Source: a virus. From it: a DNA stretch of 64,000 bases. The notes beneath the pieces are model-generated. The model did not search any database, had not been told where the DNA came from, and was given only the letters and a program-made list of their open reading frames with translations. Below are positions 63,885 to 64,000 of the stretch, in pieces (position 1 is the first letter of the stretch; the number at the start of each line of letters is the position of its first letter). The translations under genes and the position numbers were made by a program. The DNA lies in IMG/VR virus record IMGVR_UViG_3300035698_012128, positions 30,672 through 94,671 of that record; one strand, given 5' to 3'.

Positions 63885-64000
63885 GTTCTATAAATAAAGT
63901 ACCATGCACAGAAATAAAATCCGTAGAATAATACACCTGCTATTAGTGAGTTTAATCTCTCTCTCCTTTTCTCTGGTAAGGCGAAATACCATATTTTAAC
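63881..64000 (-). CDS. 3' end of a membrane protein gene (partial)
   Basis: The minus-strand frame enters from the right edge and stops at TGA (63881-63883). The visible 39 residues (LPEKRRERLNSLIAGVLFYG then FYFCAWYFIYRT) include a C-terminal membrane segment. Too short to identify. Confidence 0.5.
   Translation of the reverse strand, partial: VKIWYFALPEKRRERLNSLIAGVLFYGFYFCAWYFIYRT

Noticed and set aside
1-64000. Alternative genetic code with reassigned stop codons
   Set aside because: Long recognised genes (polymerase, GroEL, AAA ATPase) read through with the standard code and end at ordinary TAA, TGA or TAG.

Overview
The window is a segment of a large, AT-rich, double-stranded DNA phage genome. 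A T4-type replication set shows this: a split family B DNA polymerase, a gp45-like sliding clamp and gp44/gp62-like clamp-loader subunits. A GH19 endolysin and about 26 tRNA genes also support it. Genes are tightly packed with ATGA/TAATG overlaps. Starts follow A-rich sequence without a clear Shine-Dalgarno, which suggests a host in the Bacteroidota (inference). No capsid, tail or terminase gene was recognised, so the genome must extend beyond the window.

Layout. (1) 0-7.6 kb: nucleotide and DNA-modification genes: dNMP kinase-like, DpdA/TGT-like transglycosylase, QueD, a kinase-like P-loop protein, QueC-like, a GIY-YIG endonuclease and QueE. With FolE at 17 kb this is a nearly complete 7-deazaguanine route, pointing to deazaguanine-modified DNA. 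(2) 7.7-15.3 kb: a tRNA island. Together with tRNA-Trp at 102 it covers all 20 amino acids. Several structured non-tRNA RNAs, small ORFs, an RNase H-like protein and a PTH2-like peptidyl-tRNA hydrolase lie between the tRNAs. (3) 15.3-22.4 kb: a BCS1-like AAA ATPase, FolE, a phosphoribosyltransferase, a MazG-like pyrophosphatase and three glycosyltransferase-type proteins. (4) 22.4-35.4 kb: replication core with GroES/GroEL, a VWA protein, a PurA-family enzyme and a RecB/Cas4-like nuclease. (5) 35.4-41.8 kb: a second glycosyltransferase cluster with a methyltransferase. (6) 41.8-57.3 kb: endolysin and many small accessory genes, including nine tandem paralogues at 49.8-53.9 kb and an AT-hook-like repeat protein. 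(7) 57.3-64 kb: a convergent minus-strand arm of small genes, with a tRNA-like RNA and possible attC-like cassette junctions.

Regulation. A recurring motif (AAAAGTTTCTT, a GTATATTAA-like block, then TATAATAA) precedes many transcription units on both strands and is probably the phage's own promoter class. Hairpin-plus-T-run terminators close several units; one is a tandem array with a 52-bp period.

Main leads: the QueC homologue lacking the usual zinc cysteines; the structured and tRNA-like RNAs; the nine-member paralogue array; two frames lacking a normal start codon (PTH2 and a 45-codon ORF); the split polymerase; and the cassette-like right arm.
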